Positions 23,046-33,111 are shown, counted from the first letter of the stretch. The stretch: DNA of 58,822 nt from Acidobacteriota bacterium (GCA_028877275.1 JAPPFP010000013.1:1-58822), one strand, 5' to 3'. Notes: a model not told the origin generated them from the sequence alone. Numbers and translations: made by a program.

Positions 23046-24330
23046 AGACAACTACCGGCGCATCCTGACGAAGCTGTCCAGAAAGGGTGGGATGCTGGGG
23101 GAGATCTTCAAGAAGGCTCGGCAGGAGATCCAGAACCCAGCGACGCTGAAGCGCCTGATCGTAGACCTGATCGAACCCGAGGACTGGATGTCGATGCGCG
23201 CGGACGTGAAGGGTGACATCTACGAAGGCCTACTGGCCAAGTCGGCCCAGGAGTCGCCGAGGGGCGCGGGCCAGTACTTCACTCCGCGGGAACTCATAAG
23301 GGCCATCGTGGACTGCGTGCGGCCGGGGCCCGATGACACCGTATGCGATCCCGCCTGCGGGACGGGCGGATTCCTGCTGGCCGCCCACGATCATGTGGTC
23401 CGCGAGCGCGGCGGCACGCTCGACCCCGACCAGAAGACGCACCTGCGGACGAGCTTCGTACACGGTTGGGAGATCGTGCCCGGGACCGCCCGGCTCTGCA
23501 TCATGAACCTCTATCTGCACGGGATCGCCCCGGACGAGTCGCCGATCCGGTCGGGAGTGGACAGCTTGGCCAACGATCCCGGCGAGCGCTTCTCTTTGGT
23601 GCTCACCAACCCGCCGTTCGGGAAGAAGAGCAGCGTCCAGATCGTGAACGAGGATGGCGAACTGGAGACCGAGTCCGACACCTACGGGCGTCAGGACTTC
23701 TGGACCACCACCAAGAACAAGCAGCTCAACTCCCTCCAGCACGTGAAGACGCTGCTCAGGATGCACGGCACCCGCGCCATCGTGGTGCCGGACAACGTGC
23801 TGTTCGAGGGCGGCGCGGGCGAGACCGTGCGGCGGAACCTGCTCCAAGCGTTCGACGTACATACCCTCCTCCGCCTCCCGACCGGGATCTTCTACGCCCA
23901 AGGAGTGAAGGCGAACGTCCTTTTCTTCGACGCGAAGCCCGCGCGAGAGGAGCCTTGGACCGAGCGGCTGTTGGTCTACGACCTACGGACGAACAAGCAC
24001 TTCACCCTCAAGATGAAGCCGCTCCGGCGCGCGGATCTCGACGACTTCGTGGCCTGCTACCGGCCGGGCAAGCGCCACAAGAGGGAGCCCACGTGGAGCC
24101 CGGAGAGCGAGGGCGGCCGATGGAGGGCGTTCGAGTACGACGAACTGGCTGGGCGGGACAAGTTGAACCTGGACCTGCTGTGGCTCCGGGACAGCGCCCT
24201 GGAGGACAGCCAAACCCTGCCCGAGCCTGAGGTGCTGGCGGCTGCGATCACAAAGGACCTGCACGCCGCATTGGAAGCGTTTCAGGCCATTGCCAAGGAG
24301 CTTGAGCTGCCGGTCTGTGATCCGGCATGA
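22969..24330 (+). CDS. hsdM: Type I DNA methyltransferase subunit HsdM, N-terminally truncated
   Basis: 453 residues. True similarity begins at about residue 27 (DNYRRILTKLSRKGGMLGEI) and includes GLLAKSAQESPRGAGQYFTP, DPACGTGGFLLAAH (motif I, 127-140) and LTNPPFGKK (motif IV, NPPF 214-217). The first ~26 residues and the missing N-terminal helical domain suggest the 5' end was replaced when it joined the fragment at 22859. No specificity or nuclease subunit follows, so it is an orphan that may still bind SAM but probably has no target recognition. Confidence 0.85.
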   Translation: MQPFVERASHRPPGHCRRPGTPLWFGDNYRRILTKLSRKGGMLGEIFKKARQEIQNPATLKRLIVDLIEPEDWMSMRADVKGDIYEGLLAKSAQESPRGAGQYFTPRELIRAIVDCVRPGPDDTVCDPACGTGGFLLAAHDHVVRERGGTLDPDQKTHLRTSFVHGWEIVPGTARLCIMNLYLHGIAPDESPIRSGVDSLANDPGERFSLVLTNPPFGKKSSVQIVNEDGELETESDTYGRQDFWTTTKNKQLNSLQHVKTLLRMHGTRAIVVPDNVLFEGGAGETVRRNLLQAFDVHTLLRLPTGIFYAQGVKANVLFFDAKPAREEPWTERLLVYDLRTNKHFTLKMKPLRRADLDDFVACYRPGKRHKREPTWSPESEGGRWRAFEYDELAGRDKLNLDLLWLRDSALEDSQTLPEPEVLAAAITKDLHAALEAFQAIAKELELPVCDPA

Positions 24331-25201
24331 GAGTGCTGCGGAGCGGAGGCGCCTCGCCTTCGCTGGCAAGTCAGTCGGACTGCTGGCATCGTGTACAAGT
24401 AGGACCAGCCACGACTGCGGTGGGATGATCGCCGATGGCGCAAACGTGCACGAGAAACCGATCGAGAGCACCTAAGTACGCGCGACAGGAACCTATGTGT
24501 GTCCGCCGCATCGACCTACCCAAGCCCGTTCCCCGAAGGAGCTCCAGACTGCCGAGGATCGGCGATCCTTAGACAGTCAGCTTGGGAGGGAGGCTTGGCC
24601 AGTAGGGAGACGGCCTGCCGAGGCGATAAGGCTAGCCACGAGCAGGCAGACGGTCGCTCGGGCGGGTAGTGGGACGACGCCTGCCGAATGCGGTCAGATC
24701 AGCAAGACCCAACCGCTGAAGGACCTCCGCAACTATCGGGACCACGTTGGGGGACAGTCCCTGACAAGCGTTCCACGCAAGTACCTGTACTCTCTGCTGC
24801 TTCGGCGGATTCCGGGCTGGAAGGAGCGATCTCTCTACCGCCTGCTGTATACTTCTCAGGCTTGGTGATCGTTGCGGAAAGAACCACCCAGTGCCGGTGA
24901 ACGCGTCCCCTCCCCCCCCCCCCCGAATCTGACACCCGCCTAGTCAGATTCCATCGACGCGGCAGCCGCCCATCTCGCTGGGCGTCCCTGCGCACCGAGC
25001 ACTCCTCGGAGCGTGCCGCGGCTTGCGGAACGACAAGACCGGCCCGGCCGGGCAGCGAAGTGGCCCGTGCGCCGCGCCGCGGCATTGACGATGTTGCTCA
25101 GGACTGTTGCACCGACAACGCCGGAAGGGACCCGGCGGGATGTCCTCAACGCATCGAACGGCGATCGCGACCCGATCCATTACCAGATAAGGTAGACGAA
25201 G
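24331..25201. other. 0.87-kb gene-free stretch with poly-C run
   Basis: No supported gene. It contains repeat E copy 4 at 24738-24824 and a run of 13 C at 24912-24924. The last ~100 bases before 25202 presumably hold the promoter of the secreted CARDB protein; I see no clear -35/-10 pair. Confidence 0.5.
24738..24824 (+). repeat. Dispersed repeat E, copy 4
   Basis: Begins GGGACCACGTTGGGGGACAG and here shows the complete hairpin ends GGGAC/GTCCC; ends GGCTGGAAGGAGCGATC. Its middle is more diverged than in copies 1 and 3. Confidence 0.6.
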
Positions 25202-26968
25202 ATGAACCGACCGGCTCGACTACACCTCATTCTGCCCATTTTCGCCTTGGTTGCGGCGGCGCCTCTCGCCGCTCAGCAGGGACGGGATCTGTTGGCCTCG
25301 GAGGAACCGCTCGGCGCCCTGGGCGAACACGTCTTCCTCAAGGGGTCCGTCAGTGACGTGGTGTTCCATGAGGCTGGTGACATCTCGCTGGTCGAAGCGG
25401 CGGTTTCCGACCCCACCCGAGTCGCCTCTGCGGCCACGACGGAGTACAAGTACGACGACGGCACCGCGGAAGAGTTCACCAGCATAACGAACGCATACGA
25501 ACAGGAATACGCGCAGCGATTCCGGCTGCCACGTGCTGGCACGTTAACGTCCGCGACGGCTTGTTTTGGCCGAGAGCAGGACGACGACAACGCGAACGTG
25601 TCGTTCGTGCTGACCTTCTACCGCGATTCCGGTGGACGGCCCGGAAACCAGTTGGCGTCGTACTCGGCGACGGCCTCCGGCTTGACCAGGGGCCGGGGAA
25701 CCTGCGTCAATGTCAACCGAGGTGACATCACGCGCCAGCGACTCGGGAGCGGCGACACCTGGCTGAGCGTCCGGTGGCAGAACTCCACCGGGAAGGTCTT
25801 CGTCGAAGATCGCAACGGTCCGGGAGGTACGCGGAACTTCTGGCGCGCCCGATCCTCATCGGGAGGCAGTTGGGGTTCATGGAACGCCGATAATGAAGTC
25901 ACGGCCTACTTCATTCGCCTGGGCGTCGATCACGGAGGGACTACGCCCGACCCGGACCCTGAGCCGCCACCTCCAACCTCGGGCTGCACGCCGACAACGA
26001 CGGCGCTCCGGTTCGACGGTGGCTATGGGGTCAGCATGTGCTACCGCACGCCCGATGGGCAAGTGGGCCAGGCTAAGTCCGGCGTCTGGGCTTCCAGCCA
26101 GTCAGGAATCCTGTGGTTCTTCGATCGGGAGAACGCGGAGGCGCTCGTCAAGGTGCTCGACGGCTGCGCCCACAACGGCCATCGCTGGGTCTTCGTGGCG
26201 CCGGTCACGACCCTGGAGTTCAACCTCTGGGTAACGGGCCCGAACGGCAAGCGGTGGACGCACAGCAACAGGCAAGGCCAGACAGCATCGAGCAGGAGCG
26301 ACAACCGCGCCTTCCAGTGCTCGGACGAAGGAGACGACGACGAGGACGACGAGGGAGACGAAGACGATACGTCGGTTCCCGATCTCGTCGTGTCGAGCCC
26401 TTCGGTCAGCGACGGCAGCCCGAGCGCGGGTGGCAGATTCACGCTTCGGGCCACCGTGCGCAACCAGGGCGACGGTCGGTCCGCGTCGACCACGCTTCGC
26501 TACTACCGTTCGTCCGACTCGCGCATCAGCATCTCGGACACACAGATCGGCACGGACGCTGTCAGCGCGCTTTCCGCCTCGGGTTCGAGTTCCGAGTCGA
26601 TCAGCCTGACCGCTCCGTCCAGCGCGGGAACGTACTACTACGGCGCCTGCGTCGACTCCGTGTCGGGCGAGTCGAGTACGAGCAACAACTGCTCCGGCGC
26701 CGTGCGAGTGACGGTCAGCGGTGGCGGCACGTCGGGAACGAGGTACAACGTGGGCGATGTCATTACGACGTTGCCTTCCGATTCGTGGAGTTTCAACGGC
26801 GCGCTATCGGCGTGCTCCTTCGGTTCTTCCGGTGGCGTCACGAACGTGCAATGTCAGCGGAACGGTTTCGTCGAGAGGCTTCCCTACCGATACACCTGCG
26901 ACGCGAGCACTTGCCGGATCGAAGGGAGAACCGTAACGCGAGGCACTTGGTCGGAAACCAGGAGGTAG
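25202..26968 (+). CDS. Large secreted protein with CARDB-type domain
   Basis: 588 residues. Signal peptide 1-25 ends PLAAQ. A first globular region has YKYDDGTAEEF and LTFYRDSGGRPGNQLASYSA (jelly-roll-like). After a PDPDPEPPPP linker comes a Cys-containing region (GYGVSMCYRTPDG), an acidic linker (~377-392, DEGDDDEDDEGDEDD), and a CARDB-type beta-sandwich (~395-505: PDLVVSSPSVSDGSPSAGG, TLRYYRSSD, YYYGACVDSV). The final part has paired cysteines. CARDB domains mediate adhesion or assembly at the cell surface. It is probably exported or surface-attached. Confidence 0.8.
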   Translation: MNRPARLHLILPIFALVAAAPLAAQQGRDLLASEEPLGALGEHVFLKGSVSDVVFHEAGDISLVEAAVSDPTRVASAATTEYKYDDGTAEEFTSITNAYEQEYAQRFRLPRAGTLTSATACFGREQDDDNANVSFVLTFYRDSGGRPGNQLASYSATASGLTRGRGTCVNVNRGDITRQRLGSGDTWLSVRWQNSTGKVFVEDRNGPGGTRNFWRARSSSGGSWGSWNADNEVTAYFIRLGVDHGGTTPDPDPEPPPPTSGCTPTTTALRFDGGYGVSMCYRTPDGQVGQAKSGVWASSQSGILWFFDRENAEALVKVLDGCAHNGHRWVFVAPVTTLEFNLWVTGPNGKRWTHSNRQGQTASSRSDNRAFQCSDEGDDDEDDEGDEDDTSVPDLVVSSPSVSDGSPSAGGRFTLRATVRNQGDGRSASTTLRYYRSSDSRISISDTQIGTDAVSALSASGSSSESISLTAPSSAGTYYYGACVDSVSGESSTSNNCSGAVRVTVSGGGTSGTRYNVGDVITTLPSDSWSFNGALSACSFGSSGGVTNVQCQRNGFVERLPYRYTCDASTCRIEGRTVTRGTWSETRR

Positions 26969-27022
26969 AAGCCGCCGTAGGGCCGCCGCAAACCAACGAT
27001 TCGAAGAGGGGCTCTGGAGCGA

Positions 27023-27349
27023 ATGTTCTTGAAACGGAGCTACAGAGGAGGGAGCAAGTGGCAACCCTCGGTACTCTGTAGACCTCGCGACGTACCGCGA
27101 CCGCGGAGTTTCGGCCGCCGGCACCTCCGGCTGCCTGGGCGGATCAACCTGCTGCCGTTCGCGGTTGCAGCGCTTAGCGCGGCACCCGCGAGCGGCATCG
27201 TCTACGTCATGCCGACCGACGAGAGTATGGTGGACCGGTCGCCGCCCATCGTCTTCGGCGCGGTGCGGTCCGCGGGACCGGGAGTGCGTTTGGGCCAGCG
27301 TGCCGCCTCAAAGTTACAGGGTGGAGGTCGCGGCGCACGGGCCAGTTGA
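27023..27349 (+). pseudogene. Truncated secreted-protein N-terminus
   Basis: The frame contains a signal-like stretch (LLPFAVAALSAAPASGIVYV) and then MPTDESMVDRSPPIVFGAVR, after which it runs into sequence shared with 16600-16655. This looks like the first ~90 residues of a larger exported protein cut by the recombination that placed fusion gene copy 3 here. The start codon is uncertain. Confidence 0.4.
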
Positions 27350-27401
27350 AAGGGACCAAGGTGGGTCCTGCTCCGAATCGAGGGAGTAGAGCGCCGTCCT
27401 G

Positions 27402-28448
27402 TTGCGCGGAAAGTCGCTTCCCTGGAACGCGAGGCCGACGTGGTTGTGTTGGTCGGGAGGGAAAGACTCGGCCTGGGCTCTCCGGGAACTCCGGGCGGAT
27501 CCCCGCTTCGACGTTCGCGGCCTGATCTCGCTTGTCAACGAGAAGAACGGCCGCGTGATCCAGCACGGGGTACGCCACTCGCTGCTCCAGCCTCAGGCCG
27601 AGGCGGTCGCACTGCCGCTGCGGTTCTTGCCCCTCGACCCGACAGCCTCGACGACTGAGCGAAATGCTGCCCTCGCCCTAGGCTTCGGAGAACTGCGGAG
27701 ACGCGAAGCGGCCTGCGTCGCCTTCGGCGACCTGTTCTCGATCAAGGGCCGCGACCGGCGCCAGCTCGTGACCGCGGGCAGCGGACTCGAACTGCTGTTT
27801 CCACTGTGGGGCCGGGACACGCGCGCCCTTGCGGACGCCATGCTGGGAGCCGGCCTGTCGGCCTGGGTGTGCTCCGTCGATACGGACTTCCTTCCGGCGG
27901 ATCGCGTGGGCCGCCGGTTCGACGCGGCTTTCGTGGCCGGTTTGCCCACAGGCGTCGATCCGTGCGGCGGGGACGACGAGTTTCACACCGTCGTCGAATG
28001 GGCTCCCGGTTGGAATCGCCGAGTGTGGATCAAGCCCACCCACCGGATCGAGGCGTACAACTTCGCGTTCGCGGAAATGGAACGGCGAAGCAGGGACGCC
28101 GACGCGAGTCCACATGACGTCTTCGGCCGGTTTGCGCGGTTGGACCGCGTGCGTGGCTACGTGGACGGCCACCTCGCCGAAGACCTGAACGCCGCTTCGG
28201 CCGCCAAGGTCGCCGCCATGTCGCCTACGGGCTTCTCCCGGTACTTCCGGGAGCATGTCGGGACGACCTTACCGCCGAGACCGACCACTGTGCGCACGAC
28301 CGTGGACCGGGGGCTTCCACCTAGGCCCTTGGCCTCTGGGCCTTCCCACAGGGATGAACCTAGACGGGAGCGTCCCCTGCGGCGTGTCGCGGTGAGTGCA
28401 ACAAGCCCTGGAACACTCCGGACTTCGCCGTGCCGCACCAGGCGCTGA
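27402..28448 (+). CDS. PP-loop/AraC fusion, copy 3 (AraC domain truncated)
   Basis: 348 residues from TTG 27402. The PP-loop domain is complete: SGGKDS, the SIKGRDRRQLV segment that copy 2 lacks, and GGDDEFHTVVEWAPGW. The AraC domain keeps only the first HTH (ASAAKVAAMSPTGFSRYF, FREHVGTT) and then breaks at 28268; the last ~60 codons (LPPRPTTVRTTVDR...) come from unrelated sequence. It should retain nucleotide chemistry but not normal DNA binding. Near identity with copy 2 indicates recent duplication. Confidence 0.8.
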   Translation: MRGKSLPWNARPTWLCWSGGKDSAWALRELRADPRFDVRGLISLVNEKNGRVIQHGVRHSLLQPQAEAVALPLRFLPLDPTASTTERNAALALGFGELRRREAACVAFGDLFSIKGRDRRQLVTAGSGLELLFPLWGRDTRALADAMLGAGLSAWVCSVDTDFLPADRVGRRFDAAFVAGLPTGVDPCGGDDEFHTVVEWAPGWNRRVWIKPTHRIEAYNFAFAEMERRSRDADASPHDVFGRFARLDRVRGYVDGHLAEDLNAASAAKVAAMSPTGFSRYFREHVGTTLPPRPTTVRTTVDRGLPPRPLASGPSHRDEPRRERPLRRVAVSATSPGTLRTSPCRTRR

Positions 28449-28806
28449 AACGGCGGGCGCTCTCTCCCGTAACCCGCTTCGGCCCGCTCACGGGTCGGCT
28501 GGCTTGCGAGGAAGAAACGCTGTACGGGCAGGGTGTTACTCCGCACCGGGAGGCGAAGACTAGGCAAACACGACCCGGAACACTCGGGCGTCTGTCCCTT
28601 GTTGCCAAAAGGGCGGATCCCTCGTGCGTCACGGAGGCCGCCGGAGAAGCCCGGCTCAACAAGCCTCCTCGGATCATCAATGATCCGGGGCAGGATCGGC
28701 TGCCCCCGAGCCCCTCGGGGTCGTGAATCTGGAGCCGATCTTCCGTCCTGTGGGCATGTATCCTCCGCGATTCGGGTCGACCGGGAAGACGTAAGCTCGA
28801 CCGGCC
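28268..28806. other. Foreign insert breaking fusion gene copy 3
   Basis: Sequence without supported genes begins exactly where copy 3 loses similarity to copies 1 and 2. It is rich in short complementary stretches (for example CTAGGCCCTTGGCCTCTGGG) and in motifs such as GTGAGTGCAACAAGCCCTGG, which look more like structured RNA than protein. I could not match it to a known intron or IS end. Confidence 0.4.
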
Positions 28807-28971
28807 ATGGGAACTGCGGTGCAGCCAACGCTTTCAGGGCCAGACAGACGGGCCAAGACTCTGGGAGTCCTGGGGCTGCGCAGCCGCACGGCCGACTGGC
28901 CGGCCCTGGTCTGCCTGATTGCGGCGCTCCCCGTCGGCGCGATCGTCGGCGAGTGGCTGGACGGTGACTAA
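28807..28971 (+). CDS. Small membrane protein
   Basis: 54 residues from ATG 28807: a polar N-terminus (MGTAVQPTLSGPDRRAKTLG) and one hydrophobic segment (WPALVCLIAALPVGAIVGEW) ending GDGD-like and TAA. There is no strong ribosome site. It is plausible but unproven. Confidence 0.4.
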   Translation: MGTAVQPTLSGPDRRAKTLGVLGLRSRTADWPALVCLIAALPVGAIVGEWLDGD

Positions 28972-29121
28972 GAGCCAGGGCTGGGTGCAGAAATGCGGAA
29001 GGCCCCGCGCAGCTAGCGCAGCAGGAATCCAGCGCCTAGGCCGCCGACGAGGGGAGTCCAAGGCCCGGACGGCGCGCCTGGCCGCCACCGATCTGGGCAC
29101 CCTTGCTAGAGTAGCCAGGAG

Positions 29122-29664
29122 ATGAAGTTGAAATCCTACTTCGCATTCGCGGCTCAGACCTGGATGCTGGCAACGACTTTCGTCCTGACGCTGGTCTTCG
29201 TGTTGGGCGTCTTCCCTTTCCTGCCCGTGGGCGGCGAGTTGCTCGACTACAAGCCGAGCTACTCACACGAGGAAGCCATGGCCGCCATGGAGGAGTACGG
29301 AAACCGGGGTCGGCGAGTCTACGCTTGGGCGAGCCCCACGCTAGACACGTTGTTCCCTCTCGTCTACGTCAGTTTCTTCGCCGGGCTCATCTATCGATGC
29401 CGTCCCACGGAGCGTTTCTGGTGGCTGGCGTTCGCGCCGGTGGCGGCCGGAATCGTGGATCTGGCCGAGAACGCGCAGATCACGCTGATGCTGATTCAGT
29501 ATCCCGACGTTTCGCCAGGGCAGGCGGCGGCCGCTTCGGCATTCACTCAGTTGAAGGCTCTGGTCGGGCCGGTCTATCAGTTCATGGCGCTGGCGCTGCT
29601 CGTCCTGGCGTCCGGGCGCTGGCTCGTGCGGCGAAGCCGGCGAAGTTCGTCCGGCGACAGCTAG
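29122..29664 (+). CDS. Four-span membrane protein of unknown function
   Basis: 180 residues from ATG 29122 with AGGAG just upstream. Hydrophobic segments lie near residues 10-38 (LATTFVLTLVFVLGVFPFLP), 72-92 (FPLVYVSFFAGLIY), 100-118 and 150-168 (FMALALLVLASGRWLV), with a basic C-terminal tail. A loop contains SYSHEEAMAAMEEYG. I recognise no named family. Confidence 0.65.
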   Translation: MKLKSYFAFAAQTWMLATTFVLTLVFVLGVFPFLPVGGELLDYKPSYSHEEAMAAMEEYGNRGRRVYAWASPTLDTLFPLVYVSFFAGLIYRCRPTERFWWLAFAPVAAGIVDLAENAQITLMLIQYPDVSPGQAAAASAFTQLKALVGPVYQFMALALLVLASGRWLVRRSRRSSSGDS

Positions 29665-29774
29665 CAACGCAATCCTCGTAGGCTGCTTGCCGATTCGGGG
29701 CGAGGAATCTTGGCAGTTTGGCCGGATCTGGGCCGAGACCGGCAAAGCTGGCCGGACTCTCGCCGTAAACTCCG

Positions 29775-30563
29775 CTAGGCTGGTGTACTCTGCAAGGCTT
29801 CTGCTCTCTTTCCTACCGCCTCGCGCGAAGCCGGACCGTGGTGATCACCATCGCCGGAGTCGCGGCGGTCATGGCGGCGCCCCGGGAGAGGGCGACCGGA
29901 CGGCAGCACGTTGCCAGCGTCTGTTCCTCCTGACTCCAGACAAGTCGCCGTCGTCGAGCGCGCCCATGCCTGGCTCGAACAGGCCGGAGACACCGTGATG
30001 GGCGACGAGCCGTCCTGACTGATCGGCAGGTAGCCGATCTCGTCAACGACCAGCAAGTCGGGATGGGTGAGTGCCCGGAGCCGGCGCGGCAGGTTGCCCG
30101 CAGCCTTCGCCTTGGTCAGCGACTCGATCAGGGCCGCCAGCGTGCCGTAGTAGAGACGTTTGCGGCCCGGCTCGGCGGCTGCGATCGTCAGGCTGATTGC
30201 GAAATGCGTCTTGCCCACTCCGGGCGGACCCAGGAGGATCACATTCTCGGCTCGCTCCAGGAAGCCCGGCTCATGGAGGCTTTTGATCTGCTCCCGCTTG
30301 ATGCTCGGCTGGAAGCTGAAGTCGAACTGATCGAGCGTCTCGACCGCTGGCAGGCGCAAGGAGAGCAGCGCCGCTTCCAGTCGGCGGTTATTGCGCAGCG
30401 GGATCTGGGCGGAAAGCAGCTCATCGATCGCTTCGGTAGCGGTCACCGCTCCGCTGTCGGCTTGGTGAAGGCTGCCGTCCACGGATTCCAGCGCTCCAGG
30501 CGTTTTCAAGTCCGCCAGCATCGCCCGCAGCCGAGCTCGCCGGTCGCCAGCCGGGGCCTTCAT
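29775..30563 (-). pseudogene. istB: IS21 helper ATPase IstB, altered C-terminus
   Basis: 262 residues. LGPPGVGKTHFA (Walker A, ~110-122) and DLLVVDEIGYLPISQDG (Walker B region) are typical of IstB, the DnaC-like AAA+ protein that assists IS21 transposition. After ~185 residues the usual sensor regions (ERGSTILTSN, EWGE.GD...AALLDRL) are replaced by a Gly/Arg-rich frame, so this copy is probably non-functional. Confidence 0.8.
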
Positions 30564-31586
30564 CGGACGGCCTCCGAGTACTCCCGCAAGGGACGCCGCT
30601 GCACCTGTACCATCGGCACCACGAAGCGACGCCGGGACGCCGCTTCGGGCCGCCGAGCGCCCAGACGCCGGTACGGACAGCTGGCCAGGAGACGAAGCGC
30701 CTGGCGCTCGCCACGCTCGAAACGGTCCACCGGGCGCTCACACGTCGTGCCGTGCCGGCGCACATTGGCGGTACCCTCCAGCCAGCGCTGGGTCTGCTCA
30801 TTCAGGTCGGCGTCATTTGTGAACGGCTGGCCGTAGAAGAAGCTCTCCCGCACGTACCGGATCGGACGCTCCACCTTGCCCTTGGTCTGCGCCCGGTAGG
30901 GACGGGCACGACCGCGGCACGAAGCCCCAATGGGCCGCGAACCGAAGGAACTCGGCATTGAGCGCCAACCCCCCGCCCGAGGTGCGGTCGTCCGACACGA
31001 CCACGGCCCCCATCTGATCGAATAGGAGCTCCTGCGGCACGCCGCCGAACCGGCAGAAGGCACTCTCGAGCCCCTCGATGAGGACCGACATCGTCTGCCG
31101 GGCCTAGAAACGCAGCCACAAGACCCGGGAGTAGCCGAGCACCACCAGAAGCGCATACCAAGGTCCCCAAGGCAACCTGAACGTACCGAACTCCACCTGG
31201 CCCTGATGGCCCGCCGGTGTCTCGAACCGCACCGGAGGCTCCTGAGGGGGCCGCGGCCTCACCTCCCGCACGTAATCCCTCACCCGGCTGTAGCCGCCGT
31301 CGTAGCCGGCCGCACGCACCTCGTCGAACAGGCGCTTCGCCGACAGCTTGGGAAACTCACCGAAACGGACCTCGATCAACTCCTTGTACGGATCCACCTT
31401 GTAAGCGACCCGGGGCCGCGGCGAGTACCACGCCCTGTCCGAGGACAGGTCCAAATCCAACTGACCCGACTCGACCCATCTATCGATCGTCCGCCGGCTG
31501 ACGCCGAAGCGCCCCGACAACTCCGCCTTCGAGATCCCCTGCTCCAGGTAGTGCCTGAGCCGCATCCTCCTCTCCCATCCGTGCAT
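30560..31586 (-). pseudogene. istA: IS21 transposase IstA, with stop and frameshift
   Basis: From ATG 31586: HTH region (ISKAELSGRFGVSRRTIDRW), then GYSRVRDYVREVRP, and the catalytic-core start VEFGTFRLPWGPWYALLVVL. A TAG at about 31105 replaces the Tyr of WLRFY.RQT. The core continues (LIEGLESAFCRFGGVPQELL, FDQMGAVV) and near 30915 shifts frame to KGKVERPIRYVRESFFYG and ANVRRHGTTCERPVDRF. At least two lesions, so inactive. Confidence 0.85.
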
Positions 31587-32142
31587 CTGCGCGTCGCTCC
31601 ATGGCCGTTGGCGAAGCCAACAGCATCGAACGACGAACGACCTACGACAAACCGCAGAGTATGCCGTTCTCGGTTGCCACGAACGGGACCTTTACACTTG
31701 CTCCCAACAACCCAGTCTGGGCGCTCTGAAGAAACCCCTGCTCCGGAAGTCACGGTCCAATCCCCGAGGCAACGCCCTACCGCATGAGGAGCTGACCGAC
31801 CTCGCCCGCAGCGGCCACCACCGCGTCATTCCGTGCAGCACTAGAGTGTCTTCGTCAACCGGAAGAAAACACCATGGCAACAACAAAAAACGAGAACTCA
31901 CGGCATAGAACCATACTGAAGTTCTCAGGCGGAACTCCGGAAGTAAGAAACAATCTCTCACTTCCGCGTGCGTAAGGCGCCTGCTGCGGCAGCAACGTTC
32001 GTCCACCCGAACCGGTCTCTTCATCGCTAGGGAAACGACCGCGCGGGAACAGGACCCCGCGGTGCTTTCCACACTCCACACGTCCATCAACGAGGCCGGC
32101 CGCGTGGCGAGGAGCCGCTTCGGCAGCCCGTTCCCGACGAGA
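31587..32142. other. Gene-free stretch with a possible hairpin
   Basis: No supported gene; base composition is less GC-rich around 31860-32000 than elsewhere. A stem CGGAAGTAAGA / TCTCACTTCCG (31938-31966, one mismatch) may form a hairpin downstream of the minus-strand AlpA-like gene, but no T-run follows it. Confidence 0.4.
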
Positions 32143-32346
32143 TCAGTCCTGATCGAGTTCTATATCTCTCTTGTGCTGTTTAGCGGCGATGAACGCTTCG
32201 ATCTCGTCTCTTGGCCACCGCTTCGACCGAGGACCCAAACTGACAGGCTGCGGTATGAGCCCTTCCCGTTGCCAGCGATACAACGTCGCCTCTGAGATCT
32301 GTAGTAGGTCCATGACCTCGTCCCGTCGGAGGAGTCGTCTGTTCAT
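32143..32346 (-). CDS. AlpA/excisionase-like HTH regulator
   Basis: 67 residues from ATG 32346: LLRRDEVMDLLQISEATLYR, WQREGLIPQPVSLGPRSKRW and DEIEAFIAAK form the MerR-like winged helix of AlpA-type prophage regulators and excisionases. Such proteins control integrase expression or act in excision. It fits with the tyrosine recombinase, initiator and primase in the next 4 kb, which make up the element's maintenance module. Confidence 0.85.
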   Translation of the reverse strand: MNRRLLRRDEVMDLLQISEATLYRWQREGLIPQPVSLGPRSKRWPRDEIEAFIAAKQHKRDIELDQD

Positions 32347-33111
32347 AATCCAACAGTTATACACGAAAAGACGTACTCTTGCTCGCAAGCCCAGGAAGGA
32401 AACGTCACAGTGTGGGCTCGACGCATAGCAAATGAACTCCCATCCGGCACGTACGCTTCCCGTTTCAGCGAAGGGCCTACCCACTTCTCGCTCGGTCCTA
32501 TTCCATGGGCGTGGGCCGCGGCTCACCGGCTTCGGCTGGGCAGAGGCCACATCCAGCAGCAGCCGCAATAGGGGTGACCTGCGAGCCGACGCGAAGAACG
32601 GCCAGACTCGGCTTCCATCGGTCCACGGGCCGTCCGGGCATCTCCTCATGCTCGGTGCCGAACGCTCCGCGGCCAGTCGCCGCCTCCGCTGTGTGCCCAG
32701 CGGAATCGCGGGCGCGCCGGTTTCCTGGGTCGCGGAGAAGCGCTAGACTTCGCGATCTGTGACCGCAGCGTAGGCGCCGATGTCGGGTCGCCTGCCGAAT
32801 ACAACAGCCCCTAAGAGGCCGCGGGTAGCTCCCGAAGCCGGCGAATAGGCGGGACCTTCCATGCCTACGCGTGGCGGTCACATACGGCCCGGCGCCAACT
32901 CGGGCGCTAGGTCTCTCCTCCAAGGAGCACGACCGCCATGCTGGCTCGAATCGTCAACTCCCTACTGGGTCCCGCTCCATTCAGACCGGCGCGGAGCGCT
33001 TCTCACAAGACGCCATCCTGCGTCGGTTCCCTGAGGACCGTCTCGACAGCGGTACTCCTGCCTTGAGTGGCAGTGAGAAAGTCGATAATCGTCAAAGGTC
33101 GGCTCCTGTGG
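32347..33111. other. 0.77-kb stretch without a supported gene
   Basis: Frames on both strands are short and of low-complexity Arg/Pro/Ala type. I see nothing I can name. It separates the AlpA-like gene from the primase gene and may contain decayed element genes. Confidence 0.4.

Larger units (their letters stand above)
29775..31586 (-). mobile_element. IS21-family insertion sequence, decayed
   Basis: The order istA then istB on the minus strand, overlapping by four bases (ATGA type, 30560-30563), is diagnostic of IS21 elements. Both genes are damaged: istA has a nonsense codon and a frameshift, istB a scrambled C-terminus. I could not define terminal inverted repeats. A separate fragment of an istB C-terminus lies at 53746-53808. 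Confidence 0.85.

Noticed and set aside
28268..28806. Group II intron as identity of the insert
   Set aside because: I could not find a domain V hairpin or a reverse transcriptase reading frame, so the assignment would be guesswork.
32498..32923. Minus-strand frame of 141 codons between the AlpA-like and primase genes
   Set aside because: Arg/Pro/Gly-rich composition and no family signal; probably non-coding.
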